A stretch of DNA of 64,000 nucleotides, taken from NCBI GenBank assembly GCA_964350435.1, contig CAYGJS010000008.1, positions 21,038-85,037 of the forward strand. Direction: 5' to 3'. Each line of letters opens with the position of its first letter. Positions within the stretch are counted from its first letter, which is position 1. Under the pieces are notes generated by a model. The model was not told the DNA's origin. It ran no database searches and saw only the letters and a program-made list of their open reading frames with translations. A program made the position numbers and the translations under genes. Origin of the DNA: TMED27 sp964350435 (GTDB lineage Bacteria; Pseudomonadota; Alphaproteobacteria; Micavibrionales; Micavibrionaceae). Below, piece after piece: positions 56,963 through 64,000 of this stretch.

Positions 56963-56999
56963 GGGGACAGTTACTTTTCAAGTAAAAGTAACTGTCCCC
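56963..56999. repeat. REP hairpin, right copy beside RAYT gene
   Basis: GGGGACAGTTACTTTT (56963-56978), CAAGT, then its complement to 56999. Perfect 16-bp stem, and the first 14 bases equal the left copy. It ends 47 bases before bioB and so lies in the bio operon's promoter region. Confidence 0.92.
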
Positions 57000-57045
57000 A
57001 GATGAAGTGCTTGCACTCTTTATAGGAGGCTTTCATAAAGACTAT

Positions 57046-58035
57046 ATGATACAGACATTGGATGAGGTGCGGGCGCTCTATAAACAGCCGCTATTGGATT
57101 TGATCTTTGAGGCTGCGGGCGTGCATCGCGCGCATCATGACGCGCGCGAGATGCAGATGTGCACGCTGCTGTCGATTAAGACGGGAGGCTGCGCTGAGGA
57201 TTGCAAATATTGCTCTCAGTCGATCCATAATAATGCGGATCTGGAAAAAGAGATTTTGCTGAAAACGACAGATGTTTTGGAGCAAGCCCGTCTTGCGAAA
57301 GAAGCGGGCTCGACGCGTTTTTGTATGGGGGCGGCGTGGCCGCGCGTGCTTGATGGGCGGGCGTTTGATCGCGTGTGCGATATGGTTCGCGGGGTTTCCG
57401 ATATGGGCATGGAGGCCTGCGTGACGCTGGGGATGCTGAGCGAGGCGCAGGCTGTAAAGCTGAAAGAAGCGGGTCTCACGGCGTATAATCATAATCTGGA
57501 TACATCGGAGGAGTTTTATGGGCGGGTGATTACGACGCGGGCATATCAGGATCGTTTGGATACTCTGGCGAATGTGGCCAAGGCCGGAATTTCGGCGTGT
57601 TGCGGCGGGATTTTGGGGATGGGGGAGAGCGAAGAAGACCGCATAAAATTGCTGCATACTTTGAGCGGGCTTGATCCGCAGCCCGAGAGCGTGCCGATTA
57701 ATATGCTGGTGCCTGTGGCGGGAACGCCGCTGGAAAATGTTGAGAAGCTCGATATTTTTGAGTGGATACGGGCGATTGCGGTGGCGCGGATATTGATGCC
57801 GAAGGCGATGGTGCGGTTGTCCGCCGGGCGATTGGAGATTTCAAAAGAAGCGCAGGCGATGGCGTTTATGGCGGGGGCGAATGCAATTTTTACAGGTGAG
57901 AAATTGCTGACGACTGCGAACCCTGAAGCGGATTTTGATGCGGGATTGTTGCAGAAATTGGGGATGAAACCACGCGCGCCTTATAAAGACGGCCCTGTGA
58001 CTGCACAAGGCGGTGGGCGGCAAAAAGCGGCTTAG
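57046..58035 (+). CDS. bioB: Biotin synthase
   Basis: 329 residues from ATG 57046 (a GTG at 57007 would add 13 unlike residues). LYKQPLLDLIFEAAGVHRAHH at the start, the radical-SAM cluster motif GCAEDCKYCSQS (C-x3-C-x2-C), and RLSAGRLEISKEAQAMAF near the end. It inserts sulfur into dethiobiotin. AGGAGG lies 16 bases before the ATG, rather far. It heads bioB-bioF-bioD-bioA plus an unrecognised gene; its upstream region was reshaped by the RAYT/REP unit. Confidence 0.95.
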   Translation: MIQTLDEVRALYKQPLLDLIFEAAGVHRAHHDAREMQMCTLLSIKTGGCAEDCKYCSQSIHNNADLEKEILLKTTDVLEQARLAKEAGSTRFCMGAAWPRVLDGRAFDRVCDMVRGVSDMGMEACVTLGMLSEAQAVKLKEAGLTAYNHNLDTSEEFYGRVITTRAYQDRLDTLANVAKAGISACCGGILGMGESEEDRIKLLHTLSGLDPQPESVPINMLVPVAGTPLENVEKLDIFEWIRAIAVARILMPKAMVRLSAGRLEISKEAQAMAFMAGANAIFTGEKLLTTANPEADFDAGLLQKLGMKPRAPYKDGPVTAQGGGRQKAA

Positions 58036-58106
58036 GGGGGCAACGCGGAGAAACGGGGTTAAAGAGTTTTTCTTCTTCGCATTTGTGAGGCTTCGCGTAA
58101 AAGAGT

Positions 58107-59255
58107 ATGATGGAATTTGCACAAAAACTGAATGATTTGAAGCAGAAAGGGCGTTATCGCTCACTCTGTCTGCCGCGCGGGATTGATCTCACATCGAATG
58201 ATTATCTGGGGCTTGCGGGAAGTGCGTATTTGCGGGCCGCGGCGATTGATTATTTACAGGGCGGCGGGGCTATGGGAGCGGGTGGGTCGCGATTGCTGCG
58301 CGGGAATGCGGCGGAGCATATTTCGCTTGAGGAGGCGGCAGCAGAATTTTTTGCTGCACCAAAGGCGCTTTATTTTTCGAGTGGATTTCAAGCGAATGCG
58401 ACGCTTTTTCAGACGCTGCCTTCGCGGCATGATACAATTATTTTTGATGAATTTGTGCATGCGAGCGCGCGGGAGGGAATTCAGAATTCTCACGCGCAGC
58501 ATATCAAGGCGGCTCACAATGATGTGGCGGCGTTTGAGGCTGCGCTCCAGAATGCGAAGGGGCGGGCGTGGATCGCCGTTGAATCGGTATATTCGATGGA
58601 TGGAGATTGTGCGCCGCTTGAGGACCTATACGCGCTGGCGGTCAAATATGATGCGGTTTTGGTTGTTGATGAGGCGCATGGAACCGGTGTTTGTGGCACG
58701 GGCGGCAGGGGCCTTGCGTATGATCTTTATGGCGGTGCCCCCACTCCGACCCTCCCCCAGAAGGGAGAGGGGGTGTTTCCTGAAAATTTGATTGTGCTGC
58801 ACACTTGCGGCAAAGCTTTGGGGCTTGCGGGCGGATTGGTGTGTGCCTCTGAAGAGGTGGTTGAGTATATGGTGAATGCGGCGCGCGGGTTTATTTATTC
58901 GACCGCGCCGATGCCGCTGCAGGCGCATTTGGTGCAGAAGGCTTTGGAGTTTATTGGATCTGCGGAAGGGGTGGCGCGGCGTGATGCGCTCGCGGGTCTT
59001 TGTCGCAAAGCGCAGCAATACTTCGGCGGCGCGGGGACGCATATTGTGCCGATCGTTATTGGTGATGATGGCGAGGCGGTTCATATTGCGAAAATGTTGC
59101 AGCAAAAGGGATGGGATATACGCGCGATACGCCCGCCTACTGTGCCGGAAGGGAAGGCGCGTTTGCGGCTCTCTTTAAGCGCGGACTTAACGGTTCAAAA
59201 TCTAGATGATTTTGCTGCGGATTTAGATGGTTTAATTATAAATAAGGCTGCGTAG
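58107..59255 (+). CDS. bioF: 8-amino-7-oxononanoate synthase
   Basis: 382 residues. PLP enzyme of the alpha-oxoamine synthase family: NDYLGLAG, GGAMGAGGSRLLRGN, VVDEAHGTGVCG, and PLP Lys in TCGKALGLAGG. It condenses pimeloyl-ACP or -CoA with alanine. An in-frame insertion (residues about 210-224, PTPTLPQKGEG) comes from a C-rich palindromic repeat placed in a surface loop after the DEAHGTG motif; the catalytic residues are intact, so the enzyme is probably active. Confidence 0.94.
   Translation: MMEFAQKLNDLKQKGRYRSLCLPRGIDLTSNDYLGLAGSAYLRAAAIDYLQGGGAMGAGGSRLLRGNAAEHISLEEAAAEFFAAPKALYFSSGFQANATLFQTLPSRHDTIIFDEFVHASAREGIQNSHAQHIKAAHNDVAAFEAALQNAKGRAWIAVESVYSMDGDCAPLEDLYALAVKYDAVLVVDEAHGTGVCGTGGRGLAYDLYGGAPTPTLPQKGEGVFPENLIVLHTCGKALGLAGGLVCASEEVVEYMVNAARGFIYSTAPMPLQAHLVQKALEFIGSAEGVARRDALAGLCRKAQQYFGGAGTHIVPIVIGDDGEAVHIAKMLQQKGWDIRAIRPPTVPEGKARLRLSLSADLTVQNLDDFAADLDGLIINKAA
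58735..58778. repeat. C-rich palindromic repeat inside bioF (family 3)
   Basis: TGCCCCCACTCCGACCCTCC then CCCAGAAGGGAGAGGGGGTG. The DNA folds as an imperfect hairpin and reads in frame as PTPTLPQKGEG, a peptide known to arise from such repeats in other genomes. The start of a second copy is seen at 63984. Confidence 0.85.
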
Positions 59256-59260
59256 TATTG

Positions 59261-59887
59261 ATGAGTAACACGTGCATTATAACGGGGACGGATACGGGTG
59301 TCGGCAAGACTGTGGTTGCGGCGATGCTAACGCTGGCGCTCGGCGGGACATACTGGAAGCCTGTGCAATCCGGTGTTGAAGGCGGGGTCGACACGAAGGC
59401 CGTGCAGAAAATGACGGGCTTGCCTGCGGAGCGGTTTTTGCAGGAGGCTTATGTGTTTACCGAAGCCTTATCGCCGCATCGTGCTGCGGAGCTTGATGAT
59501 ATGCATATTGATCTTGATAGATTGAGTATCCCGCAGCAGGTTGCGGGGCCGCTGATTATCGAAGGGGCGGGGGGGCTTATGGTGCCGCTGACGCGAAAAA
59601 ATTTGATGATTAATCATTTCAAAAAATGGGATGTGCCGGTGATACTAGTTGCGCGGACGGGTTTGGGGACGATTAATCATACTCTATTATCGCTTGAGGC
59701 GATGTGGAACCGCGATATCAAGGTGCATGGGATTATTTTTGTGGGCGAGGAAAACGCAGATAATATCCGCACCGTATCGGATTTTTCACAGATTAAGGTG
59801 CTGGGGCGTTTGCCCATACTTGACTCTTTGAATGCAAAAACTTTAAGTGGTGCATTCGAACAAAATTTTAGTATTGATGATTTTTAA
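59261..59887 (+). CDS. bioD: Dethiobiotin synthetase
   Basis: 208 residues. P-loop TGTDTGVGKTVVAAML at the start, YWKPVQSG substrate region, and EGAGGLMVPL. It forms the ureido ring of dethiobiotin from DAPA, CO2 and ATP. The ATG at 59261 follows the bioF stop by five bases. Full length. Confidence 0.95.
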   Translation: MSNTCIITGTDTGVGKTVVAAMLTLALGGTYWKPVQSGVEGGVDTKAVQKMTGLPAERFLQEAYVFTEALSPHRAAELDDMHIDLDRLSIPQQVAGPLIIEGAGGLMVPLTRKNLMINHFKKWDVPVILVARTGLGTINHTLLSLEAMWNRDIKVHGIIFVGEENADNIRTVSDFSQIKVLGRLPILDSLNAKTLSGAFEQNFSIDDF

Positions 59888-59909
59888 TTTTTTAAAATCG
59901 AGATTGAAT

Positions 59910-60003
59910 CGCGAAGCCGCAAAGACGCTAAGCTTTTTGAGTGGGGTTCGTGTTTTGAGCTTTCGTTTCTGGATTTAGTGGATTTTATTGCGGCTTCGCC
60001 GCG
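59910..60003. repeat. Inverted repeat between bioD and bioA
   Basis: GCGAAGCCGCAA (from 59911) and TTGCGGCTTCGC (59988-59999) pair perfectly over 12 bp, with about 65 bases between. Within the operon it may form a large stem-loop in the mRNA. Confidence 0.7.
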
Positions 60004-60024
60004 TGTTTAGAAAGGATTTTTTAA

Positions 60025-61353
60025 ATGAGCCGTGTTTCTCCTGTTTGGCATCCTATGACTCAGCATAAGACTTTTGGCGCGGCGCTGCATGTTGAAAGTG
60101 CTTCGGGCGAGATTTTGAAATTGCGCGATGGGCGCGAGATTGTCGACGGGATTTCCTCTTGGTGGGTCAATACGCATGGTCATTGCCATCCGAAAATCGT
60201 CAAGGCCGTGCAGGCGCAGGCGGCGAAGCTGGAGCAGGTTATTTTTGCAGGCTTTACGCATGATCCGGCGGAGAAATTGACGCGGAAATTACTGTCTGTT
60301 GTGAAGGCCTCGTTTCAAAAATGTGAGGGGCGTCCGCTGGATTTCGTATTTTATTCCGATAGCGGATCGACGGCGATTGAGGTCGCGTTGAAAATGGCGG
60401 TGGGTTTTCATGAGCATAATAAAAAGGCAGGGGCTGGCGAGAAACGCCATAAGGTGATTGCGCTGGAAGGCGGTTATCACGGCGATACATTCGGGACAAT
60501 GGCGGCGGGGAGCCGCGGGGTTTTTAATGCGCTTTATGAGCCGTTTTTGTTTGATGTGAAGCATATTCCGTTTCCGAAGCGCAAAGAAGAGATGCGCTCT
60601 GTTCAATGGCTTGATAAATATCTTAAGAAGTACGGCGCGGAAACGGCAGCCTTTGTGTTTGAACCTGTGGTGCAGGGGGCATCGGGGATGCGGGTTTATC
60701 CTGCGGCGGTGCTCAAAAAGATGTGCGAGATGTGCCGCGAGCATGGGGTTTTGCTGATTGCGGATGAGGTGATGACGGGATTTGGCCGCACGGGGACAAT
60801 GTTTGCGACTTCTCAGGCCGAGATTACGCCCGATCTGATGTGCTTGTCGAAGGGCTTGACGGGCGGGTTCTTGCCGATGGGCGCAACTTTGGCGACGAAG
60901 GATATTTATAAGGCGTTTTATCATGATGAAAAGGCGAAGCAGTTTTTTCATTCGACCTCGTTTACGGGCAATCCTATGGCCTGCGCGGCGGCTTTGGCTT
61001 CGCTTGAGATTTGGGAGGAAGAGCCGGTGATGGACAATATCGCCGCGATCGAGGCTTCGCACAAGAAGGCGGCGGGATGGTATGCGGCGCGGCCTGATGT
61101 GTTGGATGTACGTGTGAAGGGCAGCATTTTTGCCGTGGATATTAAAGACCCCGTGGAGGGGTATCTGTCGAAAATCGGCGATAAGGTTTATGATTTCATG
61201 CTGGATAATGGGGTGCTCTTGCGTCCGATAGGCAATACGGTTTATATCTTGCCCCCATATTGTATAACGAAACAGAATTTGGAGCGGATTTATGAAACAC
61301 TCTGGCGATCCTTGGACAGCCTCAAGCATGCTGCAGAACAACGCGCGGCATGA
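60025..61353 (+). CDS. bioA: Adenosylmethionine--8-amino-7-oxononanoate aminotransferase
   Basis: 442 residues, class-III PLP aminotransferase. GISSWWVNTHGHCHPKI is the BioA-specific SAM/substrate motif, GGYHGDTFGTMAAGSRG follows, and the PLP Lys is in CLSKGLTGGFLPMGATL. It makes DAPA from KAPA using SAM. The last 62 bases overlap the next gene in another frame. Confidence 0.95.
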   Translation: MSRVSPVWHPMTQHKTFGAALHVESASGEILKLRDGREIVDGISSWWVNTHGHCHPKIVKAVQAQAAKLEQVIFAGFTHDPAEKLTRKLLSVVKASFQKCEGRPLDFVFYSDSGSTAIEVALKMAVGFHEHNKKAGAGEKRHKVIALEGGYHGDTFGTMAAGSRGVFNALYEPFLFDVKHIPFPKRKEEMRSVQWLDKYLKKYGAETAAFVFEPVVQGASGMRVYPAAVLKKMCEMCREHGVLLIADEVMTGFGRTGTMFATSQAEITPDLMCLSKGLTGGFLPMGATLATKDIYKAFYHDEKAKQFFHSTSFTGNPMACAAALASLEIWEEEPVMDNIAAIEASHKKAAGWYAARPDVLDVRVKGSIFAVDIKDPVEGYLSKIGDKVYDFMLDNGVLLRPIGNTVYILPPYCITKQNLERIYETLWRSLDSLKHAAEQRAA

Positions 61354-62029
61354 GAGCGGCGTCCGTGCGTTTTTAACGCGTATCGTTCATGATCCGCAGA
61401 ATCATGCAAAATTCCTGAATATGCTCAGCATGCTGGAGCATATGGGTAGCCGCAAGATTATGGTGAGCCAGATGAATGCGCCTCAAGACATGGATCTGGA
61501 TACGCTTCAACATATGGCGGAAGAAGCGCGGCATGCCTATTTCTTCAAGCGGCATGCGGAGCGGATTAACGGCTCGCCCATGAAGGGCTGGACGGAAGAG
61601 AATGTGATGGCGCGCGCGGCGGCTCTGATGTATTTCGGGCGCATGGATGCGGGGATTACGAAAAGGTTGGAAAAATTGTCTTCCCTGCGAAAGCAGGGAT
61701 CTTCTGAAGGGCGCAAAAAAGACCCCCGTTTGCACGGGGGAGGCACACATTTTGAACCCTATGGCTGGGTTTCGCTCATCATTGAACTTCGGGCGTGCTG
61801 GCTTTACGGGATTTACAATGATGTTGTGGAGCGGGCCGGCGTGCATTTGCCGCTGAAAGGGCTGATTGCCGAGGAAGACGGGCATCTTGCGGAAATGTTT
61901 GAGAAATGCGGTGATGACCATGATTTGCTGAAAGAATTGTCGGTCTATGAAACCACGCTTTTTGAAAAGCTTTGGGGGGTTCTTGAGGCTTCGTATCCGA
62001 AACCGCTGGAAAACGTCAAAGCCGCGTAA
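61292..62029 (+). CDS. Unrecognised ferritin-like diiron-type protein in the biotin operon
   Basis: 245 residues from ATG 61292 (GGAG 7 bases upstream), overlapping bioA by 62 bases. I do not recognise a named family. Candidate diiron ligands are spaced as in ferritin-like four-helix bundles: Glu49 (LEHMGSRKI), Glu78-x-x-His81 (EEARHAYFF), Glu165 (LIIELRACWLYG), Glu195-x-x-His198 (EEDGHLAEM). An insertion of about 22 residues (131-152, SLRKQGSS..DPRLHGGG) is a family-2 double-hairpin repeat read in frame between helices. The bio operon here lacks bioC, bioH, bioI, bioW or bioZ, so a role in making the pimeloyl precursor is conceivable but unproven. Confidence 0.6.
   Translation: MKHSGDPWTASSMLQNNARHESGVRAFLTRIVHDPQNHAKFLNMLSMLEHMGSRKIMVSQMNAPQDMDLDTLQHMAEEARHAYFFKRHAERINGSPMKGWTEENVMARAAALMYFGRMDAGITKRLEKLSSLRKQGSSEGRKKDPRLHGGGTHFEPYGWVSLIIELRACWLYGIYNDVVERAGVHLPLKGLIAEEDGHLAEMFEKCGDDHDLLKELSVYETTLFEKLWGVLEASYPKPLENVKAA
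61681..61748. repeat. Double-hairpin element, family 2, in frame inside a coding sequence
   Basis: TTCCCTGCGAAAGCAGGGAT then CTT..AAGA then CCCCCGTTTGCACGGGGG and GGCACAC: the same two-hairpin plan as at 25967 and 48149. It keeps the reading frame, adding residues 131-152 of the diiron-type protein. Confidence 0.85.
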
Positions 62030-62105
62030 CTTTGCGCTTTGCCGCCGAAAATCCCTGTGCTACGATCCGATTCCCATATCAATTTGAGATGAAGAGTAGA
62101 GTCTT

Positions 62106-63221
62106 ATGAAACTGAGCATTGAGCGCGCATCCCTGTTAAGATCTTTGAATCACGTGCAAAGCGTTGTTGAGCGCCGTAACACTATTCCGATTTTGTCGAA
62201 TGTTATGATGAAGGCCGAGGATGGTATGCTGTCTATGTCGACCACGGATATGGATCTGGAGATCAACGAATCGGTTGCGGCGAGTGTGTCAGAAGGTGGC
62301 GCGACGACGGTGCCGGCACATACGTTGCATGATATTGTGCGGAAGCTTCCCGATGGCGCAGATGTTGAGCTTTCGATGAATGCCGAAGGGACGCAGATGA
62401 GCGTGAAGGCGGGACGTTCGCAGTTCAAACTTTCCTGTTTGCCGACGACGGATTTCCCGGAGATTGGGGCGGGCGCGTTGCCGACCAGTTTTTCTATTCC
62501 GGCGAAAGATTTGCGGGCGCTGATTGATCGGACCAAGTTTGCGATGAGCACCGAGGAAACGCGGTATTATCTTAACGGAATATATTTGCATGCGGCGGAG
62601 CATGACGGCGTGAAAGTTTTGCGGGCTGTGGCAACCGATGGTCACCGTTTGGCGCGTTTTGAGATGCCTTTGCCGAGTGATGCGGCGGAGATGCCGGGAA
62701 TTATTATTCCGCGTAAAGCGATTGGCGAGCTGCGTAAATTGGTTGATGAAGCGGCGGATACCATTCAAATTACCTTGTCGGAGAGCAAGATCCGTTTTGC
62801 GTTTGATCATGTTGTTCTGACATCGAAGTTGATTGACGGGACTTTCCCTGATTATCAGCGGGTGATTCCGGAAGGCAATGACAAGATTGTCGAGATTGAC
62901 GCGAAGGCCTTGACCAGTGCGGTTGATCGGGTTTCGACGATTTCTGATGGTAAATCCCGCGCGGTGAAAATTGCGCTCAATGGGAAGTTGATGACGATTT
63001 CCGCGTCTTCTGCCGAGTCCGGCAGCGCGACCGAAGAGGTTGAGGTCAGCGGGGATACGGATATCGAGATTGGTTTTAATGCGAAATATTTGCTGGATAT
63101 CACGTCGCAGATCGAAGGCGAGGGGTGCCGCTTTACGCTGGCGGATGCGGCCAGCCCGACGATTATTCAGGATAATTCCGATACCAGCGCGCTTTATGTT
63201 TTGATGCCACTCAGAGTTTAA
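62106..63221 (+). CDS. dnaN: DNA polymerase III sliding clamp (beta)
   Basis: 371 residues in three clamp domains. MKLSIERASLLRSLNHVQSV and RRNTIPILSNVMM at the start, SFSIPAKDLRALIDRTKFAM, then ATDGHRLARFEMPLP and the final ALYVLMPLRV. It is the processivity clamp of the replicase. Full length. It follows the bio operon, not dnaA. Confidence 0.97.
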   Translation: MKLSIERASLLRSLNHVQSVVERRNTIPILSNVMMKAEDGMLSMSTTDMDLEINESVAASVSEGGATTVPAHTLHDIVRKLPDGADVELSMNAEGTQMSVKAGRSQFKLSCLPTTDFPEIGAGALPTSFSIPAKDLRALIDRTKFAMSTEETRYYLNGIYLHAAEHDGVKVLRAVATDGHRLARFEMPLPSDAAEMPGIIIPRKAIGELRKLVDEAADTIQITLSESKIRFAFDHVVLTSKLIDGTFPDYQRVIPEGNDKIVEIDAKALTSAVDRVSTISDGKSRAVKIALNGKLMTISASSAESGSATEEVEVSGDTDIEIGFNAKYLLDITSQIEGEGCRFTLADAASPTIIQDNSDTSALYVLMPLRV

Positions 63222-63229
63222 TATTTAAC

Positions 63230-63280
63230 CGCAACGAACGCGACGTACGCTACGATTTAAAAAGCTTTGCGCTCGTTGCG
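63230..63280. repeat. Inverted repeat after dnaN
   Basis: CGCAACGAACGC (63230-63241) and GCGCTCGTTGCG (63269-63280) pair with one mismatch, just after the dnaN stop. It vaguely resembles the family-1 core (CGTTGCGCC) but lacks the central hairpin. Confidence 0.55.
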
Positions 63281-63295
63281 CCCTTAGCAGTTAGA

Positions 63296-63361
63296 ATGTT
63301 TTATATTTCTTCTCTTAAACCTCATAATTTTCGGTGTTACGGGGTGTTAAGCATACTCTGA
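63296..63361 (+). pseudogene. Fragment of recF start (duplicate)
   Basis: ATG 63296 reads MFYISSLKPHNFRCYGVLSI then L and TGA. The intact recF begins MSHIESLRLHNFRCYGQ. The DNA TCATAATTTTCGGTGTTACG plus GG is identical in both places (63323-63344, 63819-63840). It is the first 21 codons of a recF-like gene, in the position right after dnaN where recF normally starts. It looks like the remnant of an insertion or recombination that placed about 500 bases before recF. Confidence 0.75.
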
Positions 63362-63676
63362 AGGTTCAGGTTTCGGTGTGTATATATATGCACTGCCGGC
63401 GACGATTTGTTCAGCTCGATCCAATCCCATTTCTTCGACGGTTTCTATTTTAGTGTCTTTTTTTGGATGCCGTTTTTGTTTTTCGTTATTGGCCTTGTTT
63501 TGAAACAGTAGATGTATGCTCTCGCCGATATCGTTTCTGCAGGATTGCGTGCACAGGGTTACGGCCGGGGACTCTTCGTTGGGGGGTGTTTGCGCGTCGT
63601 GTGCGAACAGTTCGATCGGTGTTGCGATGATTGCAACGGCAAGAAATAATGGAGCGATTTCACGAAACATCATCAT
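63347..63676 (-). CDS. Secreted hypothetical protein, 109 residues
   Basis: Signal-like N-terminus MMMFREIAPLFLAVAIIATP with cleavage near FAHA. The mature part has two Cys (LCTQSCRND), a basic stretch (KQKRHPKKDTK) and ends in KPEPSEYA. No family recognised. It lies on the minus strand between dnaN and recF, overlapping the recF fragment, so it belongs to the extra DNA inserted there. No clear ribosome site; three ATGs in a row make the exact start uncertain. Confidence 0.55.
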   Translation of the reverse strand: MMMFREIAPLFLAVAIIATPIELFAHDAQTPPNEESPAVTLCTQSCRNDIGESIHLLFQNKANNEKQKRHPKKDTKIETVEEMGLDRAEQIVAGSAYIYTPKPEPSEYA

Positions 63677-63791
63677 TTTATTATTAGATGATCAAATTAT
63701 TAAGAAATTGTTAATCAATATATAATTTTGCGTGCGGTTATTTTTGAAGTTCCGCTTTAGTGTTGGCGAGGGATTGATTACATTTGAGTTC

Positions 63792-64000
63792 ATGTCGCAT
63801 ATAGAATCTCTCAGACTTCATAATTTTCGGTGTTACGGGCAGGCGGTGCTTGAGGGTTTGCCATCGGGTCTGCTTGTTTTGCATGGGCCGAATGGGGCGG
63901 GGAAGACGAATGTTTTGGAGGCGGTGTCTTTGCTTTCGCCTGGGCGGGGGCTTCGCGGGGCGAAGAATTCGGACATTCAGATGTGCCCCCACCCTAACCC
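63792..64000 (+). CDS. recF: DNA replication and repair protein RecF, N-terminal part
   Basis: The first 69 codons only; the gene leaves the window. HIESLRLHNFRCYGQAVLEG leads to Walker A HGPNGAGKTNVLEAVSLLSPG then RGLRGAK, the RecF pattern. RecF loads RecA at gaps. After RGAKNSDIQM the frame enters CPHPNP, the beginning of a family-3 repeat, so the real protein probably carries a repeat-derived insertion here. Whether the frame stays open is not visible. Confidence 0.9.
   Translation, partial: MSHIESLRLHNFRCYGQAVLEGLPSGLLVLHGPNGAGKTNVLEAVSLLSPGRGLRGAKNSDIQMCPHPN
63984..64000. repeat. Start of a C-rich palindromic repeat inside recF (family 3)
   Basis: TGCCCCCACCCTAACCC matches the first bases of the bioF copy (TGCCCCCACTCCGACCC) with three changes. 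The rest lies outside the window. Confidence 0.6.

Overview
The window looks like chromosome from an alphaproteobacterium of moderate GC content. The grounds are: a giant NAD-glutamate dehydrogenase, a Usg family gene, a DUF1674 (SDHAF4-type) gene next to chorismate mutase and rsmB, an adrenodoxin-type ferredoxin, heme A synthase of the CtaA/COX15 type, an alphaproteobacterial heat-shock-like promoter before groES, and the rpsT-dnaA gene pair. A deep-branching lineage (Rhodospirillales- or Micavibrionales-like) is possible, but the sequence alone does not settle it. No tRNA, rRNA, CRISPR array or prophage was seen.

Layout. 1-7.8 kb (minus): the truncated glutamate dehydrogenase, then a resB-ccsA-tlpA operon for System II cytochrome c maturation. 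A 4.5S SRP RNA lies at 7.84-7.93 kb on the minus strand. 8-13.5 kb: dnaX-ybaB-xth, then DUF1223/DUF1674 on the minus strand, chorismate mutase and rsmB. 13.9-21 kb: rpe, heparinase-like, EAL-like, radA, cvpA, purF. 21-26.6 kb (minus): MscS channel, der, a four-helix-bundle gene set in a tandem repeat, bamB, a YfgM-like TPR protein, and a redoxin. 26.7-32 kb: an outer-membrane protein with a Fur-like box, icd, an L,D-transpeptidase, a small lipoprotein, an amidase. 32.4-39.5 kb: RNase E, a pilin-like protein, a leucine-dehydrogenase-like enzyme, a candidate small RNA and a glycosyltransferase. 39.8-47.7 kb: several unrecognised genes (including one of 1019 residues) around ctaA, a ferredoxin and usg. 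47.7-56.3 kb: groES-groL, an XRE regulator, an FAD oxidoreductase, mutM, rpsT, dnaA. 56.3-64 kb: a REP/RAYT unit, a bioBFDA operon ending in an unrecognised diiron-type protein, dnaN, and the start of recF.

The most striking structure is in the repeats. (1) Seven intergenic palindromes (about 91-123 bp) share a core and a covarying central hairpin. Their outer arms differ from copy to copy, yet in each copy one arm matches the end or start of the adjacent gene and the other arm is its inverted copy. (2) A double-hairpin element occurs twice between genes and once in frame inside the diiron-type gene. (3) A C-rich palindrome sits in frame in bioF, and its beginning appears in recF at the window edge. 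(4) A RAYT transposase gene is bracketed by matching REP hairpins between dnaA and bioB. (5) The recF start is duplicated as a 21-codon fragment after dnaN. Together these suggest a genome actively shaped by small palindromic elements, including inside essential genes.
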